This document shows positions 16,936 to 25,209 of a stretch of 64,000 nucleotides of DNA, piece after piece. Source of the stretch: Paracoccaceae bacterium (GTDB lineage Bacteria; Pseudomonadota; Alphaproteobacteria; Rhodobacterales; Rhodobacteraceae); the NCBI GenBank assembly GCA_020637675.1, contig JACKKD010000001.1, positions 1 to 64,000 of the forward strand, written 5' to 3'. Below the pieces are notes generated by a model. The model made no database searches. It saw only the letters and a list, made by a program, of their open reading frames with translations, and was not told where the DNA came from. Position 1 is the first letter of the stretch. Each line of letters opens with the position of its first letter. The translations under genes were made by a program, and so were the position numbers.

Positions 16936-17790
16936 ATGAGATGGCAGGGACGGCGCGGCAGCGAGAACATCGAGGACAGGCGGCGGATGGGCGCGGGCCG
17001 GGCAGGGGGGCTCGGGCTTGGCGGCGTCGTCCTCGTACTGCTCGTGGGATACTTCTTCGGCGTTGACGTGACGCCGCTTCTGAACGGAACCGGCCTCTCC
17101 GGCGGCGGCGCGATCCAGAGCGACGTCGAACTGACCGAGGCTGACCAGCGCGCGGCCGAGTTCGTCTCGGTCACGCTCGCCGATACCGAGGAGATATGGT
17201 CGGGCATATTCCGCGATGAACTGGGGGCGACCTACGAACCGGTGACGCTTGTCCTTTTCAAGCAGGTCACGCAGTCGCCCTGCGGCAATGCCTCGGGCGC
17301 GACCGGACCGTTCTACTGCCCGCTCGACAAGAAGGTCTATCTCGACACCGATTTCTTCGCCGCGCTTTCGCAGCGGATGGGCGCGGGCGGCGACTTCGCC
17401 GCGGCCTATGTCGTGGCGCACGAGGTCGCCCATCACGTGCAGGACGAACTTGGCATCCTCGGCAAGACCACGGCGCTGCGCCAGCAGTCCTCGGAAGCGG
17501 AATCGAACGCCATCTCGGTCCGGGTGGAGCTTCAGGCCGACTGTTTCTCGGGCCTCTGGGCACGGCATGCGCATGAAGCCTTCGGCACCCTCGAGAAGGG
17601 CGACATCGCCGAGGCGATGAACGCCGCGGAAAAGATCGGCGACGACACGCTGATGAGAAACGCAGGCCGCCGGCCGATGCCCGACAGCTTCACCCACGGC
17701 ACGTCCGAGCAGCGCCAGCGCTGGTTCGCGACCGGGTTCGAAAGCGGCTCGTTGCAGGCCTGCGACACGTTCGCGGCGGCCAACCTCTGA
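16936..17790 (+). CDS. Membrane-anchored neutral zinc metallopeptidase (YpfJ family)
   Basis: The product is 284 aa. It begins with the family's MRWQGRRGSENIEDRR segment, followed by one membrane helix (about 27-42) and a periplasmic catalytic domain. The zinc motif HEVAHH lies at 162-167, and a downstream VELQADCFSG supplies the usual third acidic ligand. Four cysteines (for example PCGNASG, FYCPL) may form disulfides, fitting a periplasmic location. AGGAGG lies eight bases before the ATG. The physiological substrate of this family is not known. Confidence 0.92.
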   Translation: MRWQGRRGSENIEDRRRMGAGRAGGLGLGGVVLVLLVGYFFGVDVTPLLNGTGLSGGGAIQSDVELTEADQRAAEFVSVTLADTEEIWSGIFRDELGATYEPVTLVLFKQVTQSPCGNASGATGPFYCPLDKKVYLDTDFFAALSQRMGAGGDFAAAYVVAHEVAHHVQDELGILGKTTALRQQSSEAESNAISVRVELQADCFSGLWARHAHEAFGTLEKGDIAEAMNAAEKIGDDTLMRNAGRRPMPDSFTHGTSEQRQRWFATGFESGSLQACDTFAAANL

Positions 17791-17846
17791 TCGGGGTCGA
17801 TCACCCTCTTGCCGCGGCGACCCGGGGGCGTTAGACGGCCAGAGTG

Positions 17847-17930
17847 GCCCGAGTGGCGGAATGGTAGACGCAGCGGATTCAAAATCCGTCGCCGCAAGGC
17901 ATGCGAGTTCGAGTCTCGCCTCGGGCACCA
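17847..17930 (+). tRNA. tRNA-Leu (anticodon CAA)
   Basis: Eighty-four bases including an encoded CCA. The acceptor stem GCCCGAG pairs with CTCGGGC. The anticodon stem GCGGA/TCCGT encloses loop TTCAAAA, giving anticodon CAA. The variable arm is long, as expected for leucine, and the T arm GCGAG-TTCGAGT-CTCGC is regular. Confidence 0.96.
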
Positions 17931-18522
17931 CATCCCTGACTTCCTTCACCGCGTGAGGCGCGAATCGCGTCGCCGCAAGTTGCGGCTGGCGGTGGCGTAG
18001 TCGTCAACAATCAGAGGCCGCGGCGCAGTTTGGTTGCGTTTCGTGGGCGGAGCGGCGGCTGAGGCCTGGAACGCGATACGTCGGGGCAGCGCGGAAGGCT
18101 TCCGACTGACTGTTTCGGTCGCCGAAACATCCGCTCTGTCCCGGGCCTTCCGTTCCGGCAAGGCAAGTCCACTTGGCGTCTCTTCGGAAACAATGGTGGC
18201 GTTCTTGCGAATTTCACCATGGCAGGCGGTCCGCGTGCCGGCGCCCGGGGCGGGCGAGCCTGCCACAATCCTGCCACTTTGCGCTTTGGTCGCGGCCCCA
18301 ACGGGGGCTAGGCTGAACGGGCTCTGGGGGGCAAGGTGGTGATTGGCTGGCCTGGGTGCGGGCGGTCCGGGGTGGGACCGCCACACCGGTCACAAGAGGA
18401 ACCAGACAGAACGTATCTTGGTGCCGCGTCCGACGGGAGCGGCGCATCCTCCAGCGTATGGGTCGCGCAGAATGGCCGGACCCGGCCGGGCGCGGAAGGT
18501 GTATTGCGGTGGGAAGGGTGCG
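17931..18522. other. Intergenic stretch, no recognisable gene
   Basis: Nothing here matches a family or has a convincing start site. The frame of the RTX/Hint gene is open upstream to 18343, but codons before 18523 have no protein-like character and no ribosome site. The region probably carries the promoter of the Hint gene cluster. Confidence 0.55.
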
Positions 18523-20319
18523 ATGACGGTCAAGAGTGAGTTCGATCTTCCGGTCGCGGGGCCAGCCGGGCAGGACATGCATCCGGCGGACGCAGGTCCC
18601 GCCGTGGCGGCGCTTCGCCTCGACCAGGGCGCGCTCGCGCTCTCCTTCGTGACCGCCGCCCGGATATCCGGAGGCGGAGAGACCCTCGTTTCCGGCGGCG
18701 GACTCGAAGCGCCGCAGTTCTCGCTTTCCACAACGACGGATCAGGCCCTTGTCGTCCATCATCGGGTCGACGGCGAAGACCATCGGTTCACGACACCCGC
18801 GGCCTTCTTCTCGGAGGGCGACCACCTGAAGGTCGGCTACTCCTGGGATGCCGGGGGCAAGGGCGGCGCCTTCATCGCGACCAACATGTCCTCGGGGGCA
18901 ACCCATGGGGAAGCGATAGGCGCCGCCCTGACGATGGACCTTGCCGCCGGCGACAGCACCGACTGGACCTTTGCGGATGACGGCGGCCGGACAGCCGACG
19001 AGGGCGGGGAAGGGGGCGGGGCGCAGACCGTCACGGCCTTCCAGCTCATGGCCGAGCCGACGGCGCTCGCGGCCGCGCTCGACGGGATCGTCGAGGGGAC
19101 GGCCGGCAACGATCTGATCGACGTCGATTACACCGGCGACCCTGAGGGCGACCGGATCGACGCCGGCGACGCGGTGCTGCCCGGCGCGGCGCCGAACGAC
19201 GACCATGTCCTCGCGGGCGACGGCGACGACACGGTCCTCGCCGGACGCGGCGACGATCAGGTGTTCGGCGAGGCCGGCAACGATGTCCTCTTCGGGCAGG
19301 GCGGCAATGATATCCTCGACGGCGGCGCGGGCGACGATACGCTCGGCGGCGGTGGCGGGGACGACACGCTCCTCGGCGGCGCGGGTGAGGACTGGCTGGA
19401 CGGTGATGGCGGCAACGACCTGCTGGATGGCGGCATTGGGGATGATTATCTTACCGCTGCCGAAGGCGACGACACCCTGACCGGCGGCGCCGGCGCCGAC
19501 ACACAGCTGGGTGGCGACGACCGCGACACCTTCACCGGCACCACGTCCGGCGACAGCATCGACGGCGGCGAGGGCGGCATCGACTTTGACACGCTCGACC
19601 TCCGCGACTGGGGGAAGGCTGCCACCAACATCATCTTCGATCCCAACAATCCCGAAAACGGTATCGTCGAGTTCCTCGATCCACAGGGGAATATCGTCGG
19701 CACCCTCACCTTCGAAAACATCGAGAACATTGTGCCCTGCTTCACACCCGGAACCGCCATCGCCACGCCCAGAGGAGAGCGCGCCATCGAGGAACTCGCG
19801 GTTGGCGATCGCGTCGTCACCCGCGACAACGGGATCCAGGAAATCCGCTGGATCGGCCGCAAGACCCTGGACCACGGCCAGCTTGCCGCGGCCGAGCATC
19901 TCCGCCCGATCCTGGTCACACGCGGCAGCCTCGGCCAGGGCCTGCCCGAGCGCGACATGCTGGTGAGTCCGAACCACCGTTTCCTGGCCGCCAACGAGCG
20001 CACCATGCTCTATTTCGAGGAGCACGAGGTGCTGGTCGCGGCCAAGCATCTGGTGGACAGCAGGACGATCCGGCCGGTCAACGTGCTGGGGGTGACCTAC
20101 GTCCATTTCATGTGCGACCGGCACGAGGTGGTTCTCGCCAATGGCGCGTGGACGGAATCGTTCCAGCCGGGCGACCATTCGCTCAACGGCCTCGGCAATG
20201 CCCAGAGGACCGAGATCTACGAACTGTTTCCGGAACTTGCCGAGAGGCCGGGCCGAAAGGCCTACGTCTCGGCACGCCGTACGCTGAAGCGGTACGAGGC
20301 CGCGCTTCTGAGGGAGTGA
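18523..20319 (+). CDS. RTX-repeat protein with C-terminal Hint (hedgehog/intein) domain
   Basis: The product is 598 aa. Residues about 1-200 form a beta-rich N-terminal domain. About 223-350 are calcium-binding RTX nonapeptides (GGxGxDxLx repeats such as GGAGDDTLGG). From Cys406 (PCFTPGTAIATPRGERAIEE) a Hint_2 domain follows, with the SPNHRFL block. RTX proteins are usually secreted without a cleaved signal through type I systems and fold in external calcium. Hint domains can self-cleave at the N-terminal Cys, which would release the RTX part or attach it elsewhere. The start at 18523 follows GGGAAGG. It leads a run of three Hint genes, and no type I exporter lies in this window. Confidence 0.88.
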   Translation: MTVKSEFDLPVAGPAGQDMHPADAGPAVAALRLDQGALALSFVTAARISGGGETLVSGGGLEAPQFSLSTTTDQALVVHHRVDGEDHRFTTPAAFFSEGDHLKVGYSWDAGGKGGAFIATNMSSGATHGEAIGAALTMDLAAGDSTDWTFADDGGRTADEGGEGGGAQTVTAFQLMAEPTALAAALDGIVEGTAGNDLIDVDYTGDPEGDRIDAGDAVLPGAAPNDDHVLAGDGDDTVLAGRGDDQVFGEAGNDVLFGQGGNDILDGGAGDDTLGGGGGDDTLLGGAGEDWLDGDGGNDLLDGGIGDDYLTAAEGDDTLTGGAGADTQLGGDDRDTFTGTTSGDSIDGGEGGIDFDTLDLRDWGKAATNIIFDPNNPENGIVEFLDPQGNIVGTLTFENIENIVPCFTPGTAIATPRGERAIEELAVGDRVVTRDNGIQEIRWIGRKTLDHGQLAAAEHLRPILVTRGSLGQGLPERDMLVSPNHRFLAANERTMLYFEEHEVLVAAKHLVDSRTIRPVNVLGVTYVHFMCDRHEVVLANGAWTESFQPGDHSLNGLGNAQRTEIYELFPELAERPGRKAYVSARRTLKRYEAALLRE

Positions 20320-20331
20320 CCGGGAGGGGGC

Positions 20332-20982
20332 ATGAAGACGGACGCCGGACAGGAAGTGTTTCGCACCGGTCTCGCGGCCGGCGCGGGCAGCCTGCGCCTC
20401 AGCTATGATGACGACGCGATGACCGTAGGGCGGGTCGAGGTCCTCGGGGAGGCCCTCGGGACCCTTGCGGGGGCCGATCTCGCGCGGGTCGCGGCCGACA
20501 GTGCCGGCGTCGCCGAGGGGACGCTGATCGCCACCGAACGCGGCGAGGTCCGGGCCGAGGCACTCCGGCCCGGCGACCGCGTGGTGACGCGCGAGGCAGG
20601 ACTCCAGCCGGTCATCGGCGTCGTGACGCTCGACATCGGTTGGCGCCAACTCGGCCTTCTGCCGGTGCTCCGTCCGATCCGCATCGCCTCGGGCGCGTTC
20701 GGAGAGGCGGGCCCGATCCGCGATCTCCTTGTCGCCGGCGGCCTCGGGATCCTTCCGGCAGGGCGGGGCGAAAGCGCAACGGCCGCGCGCGCGTTGCTGG
20801 GCGAACCGGGCGTGGCGGAGGCGGATGTGACAGCAATACGCTATGTGCGGCTCACGCTTCGCCGGTCTGGCGCCATCCTTGCCAACGGTCTTTGGGTCGA
20901 GGGCGTTTGCGGACCGGACTCCGCGACTGCTGCGGGCCGGCCCGTCGCGATTGCCGAGGCGGCGCTGGGTTCGGAGAACTGA
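20332..20982 (+). CDS. Degenerate Hint-domain protein lacking the catalytic Cys and His motif
   Basis: The product is 216 aa, beginning 12 bases after the RTX/Hint stop. Its core (GTLIATERGEVRAEALRPGD, then RVVTREAGLQPVIGV) aligns with the CFTPGTAIAT...GDRVVTRDNGIQ region of its neighbours. The Cys position reads Ala-Glu (VAEGT), and the SPxH block is replaced by VAGGLGIL. The later 'RYVRLTLRRSGAILANGLWVEG' aligns with the family's HEVVLANGAWTES strand but without its His. The fold is probably kept while autoprocessing is lost. A binding or regulatory role beside the active Hint proteins is inference. Confidence 0.75.
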   Translation: MKTDAGQEVFRTGLAAGAGSLRLSYDDDAMTVGRVEVLGEALGTLAGADLARVAADSAGVAEGTLIATERGEVRAEALRPGDRVVTREAGLQPVIGVVTLDIGWRQLGLLPVLRPIRIASGAFGEAGPIRDLLVAGGLGILPAGRGESATAARALLGEPGVAEADVTAIRYVRLTLRRSGAILANGLWVEGVCGPDSATAAGRPVAIAEAALGSEN

Positions 20983-21135
20983 GCGGGCCCAGCACAACCT
21001 GTGGGATGCATCATGGCGGCACCACCCGGATGCTGTCGTGCAACAGCCCATAAAAGGATGAACAAAGTCCTAACTTTCGGCGATTTCCTGGACTAGAGAT
21101 CGCGGCGTGGAAGTTGTGAGTGTGGAGCGCCGATC

Positions 21136-21810
21136 ATGTGCGGCAGGGGATCAGAGAGAGCGGGGTGCGGCAGCACCGGTGCGGAAGGGCCGCGGCGGCC
21201 GCCGCGCACGCCCTGTTTCGTGGCCGGCAGCCGCATCGCGACACAAGCTGGCCCGGTGGCGATCGAGTCGCTCTGCGTCGGTGACCTCGTGCTCACCCGC
21301 GACAACGGTTTCCGGCCGATCCGCTGGATCGGCGGCCGGGCCTTCGACACCTCTGCCCTGAACGACTATCCCGAACTTAGGCCGGTGCGCATCCGCCGGG
21401 GAGCCTTCGGATCGGATGTTCCTTCCGCCGATCTGCTCGTCAGCCCGCAGCACCGTGTGCTGCTGTCGGCCGACCACGTGCCGGTGGCGAGCGCCGAGGC
21501 AGAGATACTCGCCGCGGCAACCGATCTCGTGACGCTGGGCCTGGCCCGGGTGGAGGAGACCGCGGCCGTCACATACTATCACATGATGTTCGACCAGCAC
21601 GAGATCGTCTGGGCCGACGGCTGCTGGAGCGAGAGCTTCCTGCCCGAGGCGTCGGCGCTCGACGGGTTGCACGACGCGCAGTTGCGCGAGATCCTGACGA
21701 TCTTCCCCGAGCTTGCGACGATGGCCGGGCAGAGCGCCTATCTGCCGGCCCGGCGGATGCTGTCGCTCGACCCGAGGGAACCCGTCCGCATCGTCCCTCG
21801 CGCGGCCTGA
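21136..21810 (+). CDS. Stand-alone Hint-domain protein
   Basis: The product is 224 aa, almost all Hint_2 domain. Cys27 (TPCFVAGSRIATQAG) is the expected nucleophile. The SPQHRVLL block and the FDQHEIVWADGCWSESF strand are intact. A short Gly/Arg/Pro-rich N-terminus precedes the domain and there is no RTX part. GGAGCGCC lies before the ATG. It is separated from the degenerate Hint gene by 153 bases, so it may have its own promoter. Related proteins in this bacterial family are mostly uncharacterised. Confidence 0.85.
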   Translation: MCGRGSERAGCGSTGAEGPRRPPRTPCFVAGSRIATQAGPVAIESLCVGDLVLTRDNGFRPIRWIGGRAFDTSALNDYPELRPVRIRRGAFGSDVPSADLLVSPQHRVLLSADHVPVASAEAEILAAATDLVTLGLARVEETAAVTYYHMMFDQHEIVWADGCWSESFLPEASALDGLHDAQLREILTIFPELATMAGQSAYLPARRMLSLDPREPVRIVPRAA

Positions 21811-21829
21811 CGGCGCGCCGGGGCCACGT

Positions 21830-22423
21830 TCACCGGCCCGCGCGCCACGCTTCCCAGTCCTCCGGCGTGTCGAGGTCGGTCACGGCACGGCGGCCGGGCA
21901 GGGGCAGCACCCGCACCGTTTCCCCTTCGAGCACGATCCGGGCGCCGCGATCGCCATTCAGCACCGCGACCTCCTGCATGAGTCTCCGGGGCAGGATCAC
22001 GGGATGGCCGGCTTCCGTTCCGTCCTCCGTCGCGGCGCGCAGCGGTCGCGTCGGGTCCGCGGCGAAGGCGGCGGCCAGCCGGTGCAGGTCGTCCGCCGTC
22101 ACTTCGGGCATGTCGGGCATGAGGATCATCATCCCCTCGGCCGCGCCGATCTCCCGCGCGCCGGCGCGCAGGCTCGCCGCCATTCCCTCGTGCGCATCGG
22201 CGACCGGCAGAATGCGCGCGCCCAGTCCCGCCAGTGCCGCGCGGCGGGCGGGCAGCAGCGGGCCGGTGTCGGGCAATGTCACAAGGACAGGAGCGGCCTC
22301 CGACGCGATCCGCGCCGTGCGCCTGAGAACCGGCTCCCCGTCGATGTCTTCCAACAGCTTGTCGGCGCCCCGCATCCGCCGCGAGGCGCCCGCCGCCGGG
22401 ATGAGAATGACAAGCGCCGCCAT
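21830..22423 (-). CDS. MobA-like nucleotidyltransferase (molybdenum cofactor cytidylyltransferase type)
   Basis: The product is 197 aa. It opens with LIPAAGASRRMRGADKLLED, the NTP-transferase signature (AAGxSxRMxxxxKLL). Later landmarks are MPDMPEVTADDL, which holds the metal-binding aspartate, and a GHPVILPR block. MocA/MobA relatives attach CMP or GMP to molybdopterin, commonly for xanthine dehydrogenase or CO dehydrogenase-type enzymes. No molybdoenzyme gene is near, so the partner is unknown. The start is ATG 22423. Confidence 0.85.
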   Translation of the reverse strand: MAALVILIPAAGASRRMRGADKLLEDIDGEPVLRRTARIASEAAPVLVTLPDTGPLLPARRAALAGLGARILPVADAHEGMAASLRAGAREIGAAEGMMILMPDMPEVTADDLHRLAAAFAADPTRPLRAATEDGTEAGHPVILPRRLMQEVAVLNGDRGARIVLEGETVRVLPLPGRRAVTDLDTPEDWEAWRAGR

Positions 22424-22568
22424 CGCGTCCTCCCCGCATGGCCGGGCCGCAGACACCCGATGCAGTATTGCCGCGGTGGCGGCGCGGGGCAAGCCCGGCG
22501 TCTTGCCCGGCCTTTCGCGTGTGCGGCCGCCTTCGGCAGTGACGACCCTCCGCGGGACGATCGCCGCC

Positions 22569-24992
22569 TTACCCCCGCATCCGTGCCCCGTCGGCGTCCC
22601 AGAGCGGGCCGTCAATGCGCCGCGCCTTGCGCCGGATGCCGAGGATCTCGATCTCGACCTCGCGCGCACCGGCAAGGTCGGCCGGCAGGAATCCCATGGC
22701 GACCGACTGGCCGGACCAGTGCGAATAGCCGCCGCTCGTGCAGAAGCCCACGACCTTCTCGCCGACCCAGATCGGCTCGTAGGCCACGACATCGGCATCG
22801 CCGGCCTCGACCACGAAAGCGCAAAGCCGGCGCTTCGACCCTTCCGCCTTTTCCTTCATCGCCGGCGCCTTGCCGATCCAGTCGGCATCCTTGTTCCAGC
22901 GGATGAACCGGTCGATGCCGGTCTCTCCGGGGAAGTAGTCGGGCGAGAACTCCCGCGCCCAGGAACCGAAGAGCTTGTCGAGCCGCAGGGACATCATCGC
23001 CCGCATGCCGAAGGGCGTCAGGCCCAGATCCTGTCCGGCCGCCCAGAGAGCGTTCCAGAGCGCGCGCTGCTTCATGAAATCACAGTAGATCTCGTAGCCG
23101 AGGTCGCCCGTGTAGCTGACGCGCTGGACGAGACAATCGACCATCCCGACAGTGATCTGTTTCGCATCCATGAACCGGAATCCGGCCGCCGACACGTCCG
23201 CCCGCGTCACCCGCGCCAGGAGGTCGCGCGCCTTCGGCCCGGCGATCTGGAAGCCGGTGATCCGGTCGGAGACGTTTTCCACCTCGACGCTGGCGTCGAG
23301 GTTCTTCTGGAACCAGCGCAAATGCTGGTCCTGCGCGCCGTAGCTGCCGGTGATCTGGAACACGGTTTCCGAAAGGCAGGTCACGGTGAAATCGCCGATG
23401 ATCTTGCCCTTGGGGCTGAGCATCGGGGTCAGCGAGAGCCGCCCCGGCTTCGGGATCGCGCCGGCCATGATCCGGTCGAGCCAGCCACGTGCATTCGGCC
23501 CCGTCACGCGGAACTTGCCGAAATTCTGCACCTCGTTGATGCCGACGCCCTCGCGCACCGCGCGGACCTCGCGCGCCGTCACCTCCCAGGCGTTGGAGCG
23601 TTTGAAGCTCGGCGTCTCGTAGCGCGGCTCCTTGTCGTGGGCGAAGTAGTTGACCACCTCGAGCCCGTACTGCTGGCCCCAGACCGCGCCCATGCCGTCG
23701 AAGATGTCGTACATCGGCGTCGTGCGGAAGGGCCTGGCGGCGGGGCGTTCCTCGTTCGGATAGCTCACCGAAAACCGCATCTGGTAGTTCTCGATCACCT
23801 TCGGGACGGTATAGCCCGGCGAGGTCCACTTGCCGAAGCGCGCCACGTCGAAGCCGCGCGGATCGACCTCGGTCTCGCCGTGGGTCATCCATTCGGCAAG
23901 GCTCTTGCCCATGCCGCCGCCCTGGGAAAAGCCCGCCATCACCGCGCAGGCCGACCAGTAGTTCCTGAGGCCCGGCATCGGGCCGATCAGCGGGTTGCCA
24001 TCGGGGGCGAAGGTGAAGGGGCCGTGGATCACCCGCTTGACGCCCGCGCGCTCGAGCACCGGGAAGCGGCGATAGGCGAAGGCGACGGACTCCTCGATCT
24101 TGGTGAAATCCTCGTTCAGAAGCTCATGCCCGAAGTTCCAGGGCGTGCCGTCCACGCTCCAGGGTTCGCAGGGCTTCTCGTAGAAGCCGATGCACATGCC
24201 CCGGCCTTCCTGGCGCAGGTAGCTTTCGCCGCCGGGGTCCATCACATGGGGGAATTCCTTGCCCTGGTCGAGAATCGCCATGATCTCCGGGATGTCGTCG
24301 GTCACCAGATACTGGTGTGCCATCGGCAGGAGCGGCAGGTAGACGCCGGCCATCGCGCCCACCTCGCGCGCCCAGAGGCCGCCGGCGTTCACCACATGCT
24401 CGGCGTGGACAGTGCCCTTCTCGGTCACCACGTCCCAGGTCCCGTCGGGTCGCGGCGTGGTCGCCAGAACCCGGTTGTGCAGAACGATCTCCGCGCCGCC
24501 CATCCGCGCCGCCTTGGCATAGGCGTGCGTCGTGCCCGAAGGGTCGAGGTGCCCGTCCAAAGGGTCGTAGAGCGCGCCGATGATGCCGTCGAGGTTGACC
24601 TGCCCGAAGGTGAACTCGTGCACTTCCTCGGGCGTCAGGATTTCGGTGTGAAGCCCCATGTAGCGGTGCTTGGCGCGTTCGGCCTTCAGCATCTCGAACC
24701 GGGCCTGGTTGTCGGCAAGGGTGATGCCGCCGACGTGGTGGAGGCCGCAGGACATGCCGGTGATCTTTTCCAGCTCCTTGTAGAGCTGGATGGTGTAGCC
24801 CTGAAGTGCCGCCATGTTGGTGTCGCCGTTCAGCGTGTGGAACCCGCCCGCCGCGTGCCAGGTGGAACCGGAGGTGAGGTCCGACCGCTCGATCAGCATC
24901 ACGTCGGTCCAGCCGAATTTCGTCAGGTGATAGAGCACCGAACAGCCGACGACGCCGCCGCCGATGACAACGACCTGTGCATGGGTCTTCAT
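22569..24992 (-). CDS. FAD-dependent dimethylglycine/sarcosine dehydrogenase-like protein with GcvT domain
   Basis: The product is 807 aa. The N-terminus has the FAD fold (VVVIGGGVVGCSVLYHLTKF) and the ERSDLTSGSTWHAAGG segment typical of DMGDH/SARDH. The second half, from about residue 430, is a tetrahydrofolate-binding GcvT-like aminomethyltransferase region (VQNFGKFRVTGPNARGWLDR). Such enzymes oxidatively demethylate dimethylglycine or related amines and hand the one-carbon unit to folate. Start ATG 24992 follows GAGGGAG. The true substrate among methylated glycine derivatives is not settled by sequence. It is probably a single-gene unit. Confidence 0.87.
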   Translation of the reverse strand: MKTHAQVVVIGGGVVGCSVLYHLTKFGWTDVMLIERSDLTSGSTWHAAGGFHTLNGDTNMAALQGYTIQLYKELEKITGMSCGLHHVGGITLADNQARFEMLKAERAKHRYMGLHTEILTPEEVHEFTFGQVNLDGIIGALYDPLDGHLDPSGTTHAYAKAARMGGAEIVLHNRVLATTPRPDGTWDVVTEKGTVHAEHVVNAGGLWAREVGAMAGVYLPLLPMAHQYLVTDDIPEIMAILDQGKEFPHVMDPGGESYLRQEGRGMCIGFYEKPCEPWSVDGTPWNFGHELLNEDFTKIEESVAFAYRRFPVLERAGVKRVIHGPFTFAPDGNPLIGPMPGLRNYWSACAVMAGFSQGGGMGKSLAEWMTHGETEVDPRGFDVARFGKWTSPGYTVPKVIENYQMRFSVSYPNEERPAARPFRTTPMYDIFDGMGAVWGQQYGLEVVNYFAHDKEPRYETPSFKRSNAWEVTAREVRAVREGVGINEVQNFGKFRVTGPNARGWLDRIMAGAIPKPGRLSLTPMLSPKGKIIGDFTVTCLSETVFQITGSYGAQDQHLRWFQKNLDASVEVENVSDRITGFQIAGPKARDLLARVTRADVSAAGFRFMDAKQITVGMVDCLVQRVSYTGDLGYEIYCDFMKQRALWNALWAAGQDLGLTPFGMRAMMSLRLDKLFGSWAREFSPDYFPGETGIDRFIRWNKDADWIGKAPAMKEKAEGSKRRLCAFVVEAGDADVVAYEPIWVGEKVVGFCTSGGYSHWSGQSVAMGFLPADLAGAREVEIEILGIRRKARRIDGPLWDADGARMRG

Positions 24993-25209
24993 GGGATCTC
25001 CCTCGTGATCGCGGGTGGCGCCGGCGGCGGCCCCGTCTCCGCGAAAATGGCAAAGGTGCCGACGGGCAGACAGACCGTCAGCGACGGACTCTGTCGCAAA
25101 TGGACTGCGCTTCGTCGATTTCACCCGTCTATATCCGGAGGGGGATGGCAGCCGCGCGCATGGTGCGGTTAGTGACTGTGGGGGCATCAATGGCCGAGCG
25201 AGGCGGAGT

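Noticed and set aside
19170..19580. Tandem repeat DNA that might be read as a CRISPR or minisatellite
   Set aside because: The periodicity is that of the RTX nonapeptide codons inside an open frame, with no spacers.
18214..21051. A 945-codon open frame on the minus strand across the Hint genes
   Set aside because: The plus strand carries RTX repeats and Hint motifs; the minus frame has no domain and is the complement of biased codons.
21867..25172. An 1101-codon open frame on the plus strand opposite the dehydrogenase and nucleotidyltransferase genes
   Set aside because: It is an antisense shadow in high-GC DNA. Its translation is Arg/Ala/Pro/His-rich with no family pattern, while the minus strand holds two clear enzyme families.
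24993..25209. Possible glycine riboswitch upstream of the dimethylglycine dehydrogenase-like gene
   Set aside because: I looked for the conserved glycine aptamer core in the minus-strand leader and found only isolated GC hairpins without the required conserved bases.
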